Under the pieces are notes generated by a model that saw nothing but the letters and a program-made list of their open reading frames with translations, did no database searches and was not told the DNA's origin. Of a stretch of 64,000 bases of DNA, positions 58,433-64,000 are shown piece by piece; position 1 is the first letter of the stretch, and the number at the start of each line of letters is the position of its first letter. The stretch spans positions 372,001-436,000 of the forward strand of contig NC_071332.1 in the NCBI RefSeq assembly GCF_010183535.1. The letters run 5' to 3'. The position numbers and the translations under genes are program-made. This stretch comes from Caenorhabditis remanei. Taxonomy: Eukaryota > Nematoda > Chromadorea > Rhabditida > Rhabditidae.

Positions 58433-60274
58433 TCTCTTCTTCTTCTTCTTCCCTACTACTTTCATTATTTAATATATCCGGTTTAATTGTATTACGGGTC
58501 ATGTCATGTCAATAAAAATGGTAATTGTGTAAGATCCCTCTTGTTTGCCATCCAGTAGTACGGTAACTTGATGCCACGTAACAGTAACATACAACTTCTA
58601 ATCCTAATGTGTACACAATAACTTTCATGACCTTTCGTCCGTCCCCCAAGGATATTGTGAATCTTTTTTTCTTCGTGTGTAGGTGGATAAGAGAAGGGGA
58701 ATGATGAGCACACATGAGCCAGGAACAAGAAGTTAGAGGATTACGGTAGGTGAGCAAACAGATAAGACCGCTTTTTGGAAGATGAAGAAGAAGAAGCTAA
58801 AAGGGAAGAAGATTGATGATGCGCAAATTAGGGAGCAGTTTTTGGGAACGGTAGGTCAAAAGAGATTGTGCACGCGCATCTACCGCACATCACAAATAAG
58901 GAGGGTTTACTTTTGGCGGCGTCTTTTATTCTTCTTGAGTAAATCTTGTAGAGGATGGTTTTGTCTTGTAATTGGATTGGGATTAGTTGTGTGAGAAGAT
59001 GTTATTGATAGGTGAAGATCAAGGCAGTCAAAATGGCAATGGAACGATTTTATATCTCAGTTCCCAGCCATGGAAAAGTTTTCCTTCTTCAGGCGGCCTT
59101 GTAGAGTACCAAAAGATTAGTCGATGTGCAAAAATTCAACCCATTTGGTTAATCAGCGGTCTCGGCCAGCCGTACGACATTCCTGGTGGACGGTGATACA
59201 CAAAAAATCAGATCTGAAAAAAAAACGTTTGAAGTATAATATTCTAACCCAAGTACCTTAAAGGTGCAGCTCTAGAGGTTAAGTTAATTTTCGATCTGTG
59301 GTGTTCTGAATCTCTTATCAATCTCAGACCCACAGTTAAATATCAAAAGTTATATGAATGAAATCTGGCATCGTAAAATATTGAATACAATAGAAATGAA
59401 GAAAATAGGAGATTTTCCCAGAAAAAGGTTGCATGAGTCCTGGCGCCCTAAATTAGCATTTCTGATTGAAATTTTTAAATAACGAAACGTCATGAGGATT
59501 CAGAATCTGTTTTTGGATTTTTCCTATCATTAATACCGATCGAGTTACAAGGTATTCAAAGGATCTACAGTACTCTCCAATACAAAAAGTTTAGTTGTTG
59601 TGCTGTTAGAAAATAGATAACTTCTGCTTCAAAAAAAACAATCACTTACATTAAAACCTAGGTCTTAGAGGTCTACCAGCTATGCGGTATAACCATCAAT
59701 CCGAACACCAAATGATCATAAATATAGTTTTCGGGGGGACTGATTTGCCGAAGCAAGCACTTATACTTCAAGGACTACACTTGATTATTGTTTGAGAGGA
59801 TGCTCCCTTAAAACTGCAAATAAATAATTGAGCTCAGAGGAAAAATGAGAGCAGAAAGTTGCGTTGTCAAGGTTTCAGGCGAAAAATTTTCAGCAAAACA
59901 AAGTTTGGACCGTTTGGACCATGGTTGATCGTAGCGTCGGGATCAATAGGCGACTATTTCATTGTTCTCAAATCCACTGAGTGACGACTCATCGATACTG
60001 ATCCTGAAGAATTTCCTCTTCTTAGAGATTTTCGTGTTTTCACTTCTCATTTCACTTCCTTCCGAGATTTGTATGAAATAGTATACTGAGCTTACAAGAG
60101 ATGTGCAGACGGGGGAGATATACCTAAGCACACAACATATATACAGTACCATCCCCCCTCCACCGTCGCGGCGCAAAACTTGTGGGTTGGCGGAGCCCGT
60201 AGAGCTATGAGGTGGGCGTGTCGCAATCAGCACAAGAGGGTCGGTTGTCAATTGCACTCGAGTCTCGAGAGCCG
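58433..60274. other. Intergenic region between the TWK and NK-2 homeobox genes
   Basis: The poly(A) signal of the TWK gene is at 58,511-58,516 (AATAAA). Beyond it no gene is supported. A Lys-rich open segment (ATG 58,782, MKKKKLKGKKIDDAQIREQF, ending at a GTAGGT donor) could be a stray exon but has no partner I can find. The final part, rich in CCCCCTCC and with ATATATAC at 60,137, should contain the promoter of the homeobox gene. Confidence 0.5.
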
Positions 60275-63200
60275 ATGTTCAACGTGTCGGCGCTCGCTGG
60301 AGCGACGCCTTCTATCGCTTCGGTATCATCTATCGCGACGAGGAGCCCATCAGAGCAGCAACATGGATCAAGTATCGGAGTGGTGGTGAATGATGGCACT
60401 TCTCGAACTGGAGATGGTGGCGGCGCCGCTTCATCGGCTTCAAGTGCATCGGCGGCGCCACCACAACAGCAGTCACAATCGGCACTTCATAACAAGTAAG
60501 TGTTTTTTGAAGAGAGAGAGGGTCGGAGGAGGGGAGCTTGTGCCGTCTTGAAGATGATCCACTTTATGTGAAGAGATCCCTCTCCACTCATATATTCGAT
60601 TACATCCCCCCTCCTTCATAGTAGAAGGATCTGTTCATTTCAAGACATATCCCCCCAACCCTCTGGCTCTGGTCGCTCACTTTCTTCTCATTTTAGTTTT
60701 TTTCTCGATCAAACGTTTCGGTTTTTACGAGAATAATATTTTATATTTAAAATCTTCACTTTATGGAACACTTGGTCAGTTCCTAACGTAAACTTGAATA
60801 GTCTCACTTACCTAAAATTAGGACAGTGTGAAAAAATACCATCTGTAAATAATTGTGTCTCATTATAGCAACGTTGACATCAATGGATAGCCATAAATGT
60901 CTTATGTTACACATACGCATAACTAATCAGATTTCAAATGTTTCTAAAAGTCTGTCTTCTACTAATTTTCAAGGACGTCATCTGTCCCTGAACAAGCGTC
61001 TAGTCTACTCTTTCTCACAACATTTTTCTTTCGTCTACTTCCTAAGAATTTAGTTTTAAAATTAACAGATTGATAACGATTTTTTCAATAGTTTTGATAA
61101 TTCCCTTCCTTCTCCAGTCATATTTGCCGAAATTACCGAAATTATTGTCAAATTTAAATTAACTTTGAAGATTAAATCTGAAACTTTATTTTTATAGCTG
61201 ACAACTTTTTGTACGGATCTTCAGTATCGGGACCTGTTGTGAAGATTTGCCTTCTAAGCACTTTAGCGAGAGGGGAAAGGTCTGTACAAAAAAGTTGTCA
61301 ACTACAAAAGTGTAGATCTTAAGATGTCTTATCCGATTATATAAATTTGATAATCATAGAAATCTCTGGAACACTGTAGCCGATTTCAATTCTGCCACTA
61401 AAGTTAATCTATGAATGAATAGTTTTGTGAAGGCCGTTCCAAATTGTTGATAACAGTACAATTTCTATTTCACAAGTTTTCACAACAAATTAACGTTCAT
61501 GTTCCAAACTTCTGAAGTCCGCTTTTCTTTAAGGCCATCCACCTCGAATCCATTACAGTCCAGCTTTTTCGTCTCAAAATTTCCATTTTCTCGACGAATC
61601 TCACTATTTTCTTATTTCGGCATGCTAAGTTAACCTACGAATCTTCCCATTTGATCTTCTCCTTTCAAGGGCACGACGGCTTCATTAGGTCAACCTAGCT
61701 CTCGACACCTTCACAACATCCCCTTCACATCTTTCCATATACATCGGCAACATCAAAAAGTCAGATGAAAATAAAAAATGAAACTCTCCGGTCCCCTTAT
61801 TTCCCTCCTCTCTTTGAACTCCCCGAATCAAAACACCGCTTTTCTCATATAAAAGAGGGTCTCCTCCATCACTTTCTGACTTTATTCTAATTCCTCATGA
61901 TTGGAAATTACAGACTTGATACCAAATGGGACAGTCTGAATACTGGAAACCTGGATACCAATTTACAATGCGCGGCGGCATGGACGGATATTCCACTTCT
62001 CGCAGGTAAGTCATCTGTTGTGTAACCGTATGCGGGAATATATATATATTAAGTAACATAACACCTCTTACTGTATCCTCTGTGTGGGGGATACTGTATA
62101 CGGTATATACTGTCGGCGTCTCTCTGTCAACCCACACTATTACGTGTTTACCTAGAATCGGAAATGAATTGGATGCAAGTAAATAGAAAAGAGGAGCTTC
62201 TTTCTTGGCGCCGCGCGGGATCTTCTCTATCTCACGAGTCGTTAGCCCCCAAGAATTTCGAAAAAGAGAAAAACGAATGCAATTAGCTACTGATTCACGG
62301 GTTTTCCCTATTCCAGGATACTCGACAGCACCCACCTTCCCATTCGATCAATGTGCATACGGTAGCTATGATCCGTCGGCGGCATACTTTGCTTCAAATG
62401 GAATTGCAGGTAACATTTTCTGGCCGCAAATCTATTAAAGTCTGTTTTATTCAAAATGTTTTTTTTTCAGGACCAATGTACACATTGCCACCAGCAGATC
62501 CGTTTCAGCGTCAGGAGAATGATATGATCAATGGAAACGGAGCGAATGGGATCAAGGGAGATAAGAATGAGTGAGTGGGGGTAAAACTTATAAATTTTTG
62601 GCAGAGCTCAAGGGCTCTGTGAGCAAATTCGGTCCGCCTAACAGTTGTAATATTTTTGAAGCCGCTCCGTATCAACTATACTTGCAAACCAAGCAGGCAC
62701 ATAACTTTCTTAAAACGCAATGGTATGAGCTGAAAAATATACCAAAATGCAGATCTCGACGAGTTTTATGTCCGTGACATACTATCGGATAAAATAGAGC
62801 TCGCCGAGATCTACATTTTGATATGTTTTTCAGCTCCTAACATTGCGTTTAATAATAGTTATGCGGCGGCCCAGCTCGCTAACACAGTAGTAGTCGCTAG
62901 AAGTCGATACTCAGCGAATTCCAATGAGTGTGCAAATGAGCACGTGAATCACATGGCTTGTTAACCGTTCTGAAAATCCGTTTAGCTCAACTTCCAGGGA
63001 TTCCTTGAATAGTTTTTTAGCCATACGCTACGTAGCGGCCGTATACTGTACCTGTAAAATAAAATCTTTCAAGCTTGACCTTCTAGACTCTTCCAATAAT
63101 TGATGATTTTTCCAGCATCAAAGCAGAAGACGATGAAGAGATCATAGACGAAATGGACGAGGAGAATGACGAGGAGGACGATGGAACGGGAAAGCGAAAG

Positions 63201-64000
63201 AAACGAAAACGACGAGTCCTGTTCACAAAAGCACAGACATACGAGTTGGAGCGACGATTCAGGACACAAAAATATTTGAGTGCACCCGAAAGAGAGGCGT
63301 TGGCTATGCAGATCAGGTTGACACCGACTCAAGTGAAGATTTGGTTTCAGAATCATCGGTAAGTTTTCCACTAACTAGGGAAGGTTATGGATTCAGTTTG
63401 GAGTTATGGGACGTGACCTATATCATTGGAAAGCTGAGAAAACACTGATTCCAAATATATATTCAGTTTTTGCCCTCGAGGTATGGTATTCGAGAAAAAC
63501 AAGGTCAAATTTTGGACCGCTGAGAAATTCACCTTACAGACTTGTGAAAAGGTCCAAACGTTGACCTCGTTTTTCTCGAATACCAGGCCTCGTGGGCAAA
63601 AACTGAATATATATTTGGAATCAGCGTTTTCTCAGCTTTCCAAAGATATAGGTCACAATCTTTATATCCAAACTGACTCCATGACGTTCCCTGGTAAGCA
63701 TCATTTGTATTTTTGATCAAAAATCTTTTTATTTTAGGTACAAGACCAAGAAAAGTCATCAGGATAAACCAATCAACACATCTATCCTGTCAGCAATGCC
63801 AAACGCATTCTCAAGTCAATCAGCGACGACTACATTCCCCACAAGAGCGTGAGTATTTGGGACCCAAGACTTCGCTTCCTTCTATTCTAAACTGTAACAA
63901 TTTCCAGAATGCCTATCCCTATGCTGGTCCGCGGTGGTGATTCCTCTGCCCGTTCCTCCGACATCGCCTCCTCATCACCCTACACAGTGGCATTCGGAAG
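60275..64000 (+). CDS. ceh-22: NK-2 class homeodomain transcription factor, 3' end beyond window
   Basis: Exons 60275-60495, 61914-62005, 62317-62409, 62471-62570, 63116-63358, 63738-63848 and 63908 to the window end give 317 residues, still open. The start is [19 protein letters not shown], followed by Ser/Ala/Gln-rich sequence. [20 protein letters not shown] and a long acidic run ([17 protein letters not shown]) precede the homeodomain at about 196-256: [18 protein letters not shown] then KYLSAPERE and [14 protein letters not shown]. Tyr at homeodomain position 54 is the NK-2 hallmark. [14 protein letters not shown] after it is the NK-2 specific domain. In C. elegans CEH-22 activates pharyngeal muscle genes, and a second isoform acts in the somatic gonad. 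The intron in codon 53 of the homeodomain carries an inverted repeat. The name is supported by linkage to sqv-4. Confidence 0.95.
61175..61325. repeat. Hairpin repeat in homeobox intron 1
   Basis: TTTTTATAGCTGACAACTTTTTG near 61,188 faces CAAAAAAGTTGTCAACTACAAA near 61,287, with TGTACGGATCTTC and GGTCTGTACA as the inner pair. It is a coreless relative of the TTGTAGTTGACAAC family. Confidence 0.7.
61812..61899 (+). promoter_or_regulatory. ceh-22: Candidate internal promoter and start of a shorter homeobox isoform
   Basis: Just before exon 2 lie CTTTGAA (61,812-61,818, the TCF/POP-1 core), TATAAAAG (61,848-61,855) and ATG at 61,897-61,899. The ATG reads [11 protein letters not shown] straight into the exon-2 frame if the splice acceptor is ignored. 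The product would lack the first 74 residues and keep the homeodomain. A second CTTTGAA is at 61,163-61,169. C. elegans is known to make such a ceh-22 isoform under POP-1 control; that this is its counterpart is inference. Confidence 0.6.
62675..62905. repeat. Inverted repeat in homeobox intron 4
   Basis: ATACTTGCAAACCAAGCAGG, AAACGCAATGGTATGAGCTG and AGATCTCGACGAGTTTTATG on the left are answered by CTCGCCGAGATCTACATTTT and CAGCTCCTAACATTGCGTTT on the right. It is a shorter relative of the outer element in sqv-4 intron 2. Confidence 0.8.
63388..63692. repeat. Inverted repeat splitting the homeobox (intron at codon 53)
   Basis: Left arm GGATTCAGTTTGGAGTTATG, TCATTGGAAAGCTGAGAAAA and TGATTCCAAATATATATTCA; right arm TGAATATATATTTGGAATCA, TTTTCTCAGCTTTCCAAAGA and CCAAACTGACTCCATGACG. 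The arms are about 130 bases with a short spacer (TTGGACCGCTGAGAAATTC...). It fills almost the whole 379-base intron. Confidence 0.88.

Noticed and set aside
58782..58850. Lys-rich open exon with a GTAGGT donor
   Set aside because: No downstream exon in phase and no homology; AG-rich sequence easily gives Lys/Glu codons.
61895..62335. Minus-strand open frame of 146 codons across homeobox exons 2 and 3
   Set aside because: It is a shadow: the plus strand here has phase-matched exons of a clearly recognised NK-2 protein.

Overview
The window is nuclear DNA of a nematode of the genus Caenorhabditis. The evidence is AT-rich non-coding DNA, short introns (often 42-50 bases) ending in TTTTCAG, AATAAA signals after most genes, likely trans-splice acceptors directly before start codons, many small palindromic repeats, and the proteins themselves. 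From memory, mab-23, a Kv channel and aqp-6 lie close together on C. elegans chromosome V, as do tut-2, sqv-4 and ceh-22, so the block looks like chromosome V. The species cannot be fixed from sequence alone. A relative such as C. briggsae fits the repeat content, but this is inference. Gene symbols are ortholog assignments by protein recognition and gene order.

Layout. 1-15,141: 15 kb with no supportable gene, only dispersed repeats. 15,142-17,559 (+): a DM-domain transcription factor (mab-23). 18,129-26,582 (+): a voltage-gated K+ channel with long 5' introns and two possible C termini. 26,676-29,153 (-): one or two membrane/secreted protein genes of unknown function, with a Tc1-like element in an intron. 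29,364-30,204 (+): a possible tiny gene with a TATA box and a poly(A) signal. 31,205-35,371 (+): an aquaporin (aqp-6) with three possible first exons. 36,148-38,332 (-): a UDP-glycosyltransferase. 39,251-40,148 (-): a short gene whose last exon holds a 135-bp (45-codon) tandem array. 40,995-43,351 (+): the CTU2/NCS2 tRNA thiolation factor (tut-2). 43,556-46,578 (-): UDP-glucose dehydrogenase (sqv-4), convergent with tut-2. 46.6-53.4 kb: intergenic with palindromic repeats. 53,472-58,432 (+): a two-pore K+ channel (TWK) with a tail of about 400 residues. 60,275 to the right edge (+): an NK-2 homeobox gene (ceh-22), cut by the window end, with signs of a second internal promoter.

The genes do not form an operon or pathway. 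They are mostly independent units: two transcription factors (male tail and pharynx/gonad fates in C. elegans), two K+ channels, a water channel, and three enzymes or enzyme factors. SQV-4 makes UDP-glucuronate, the sugar donor class used by UGTs, but nothing in the sequence ties the two neighbours together.

Exon boundaries were set by hand from splice consensus and phase. Coding lengths close exactly in all seven main genes. The two weak models (26.7-29.2 kb and 39.2-40.1 kb) each have a frame break I could not resolve.
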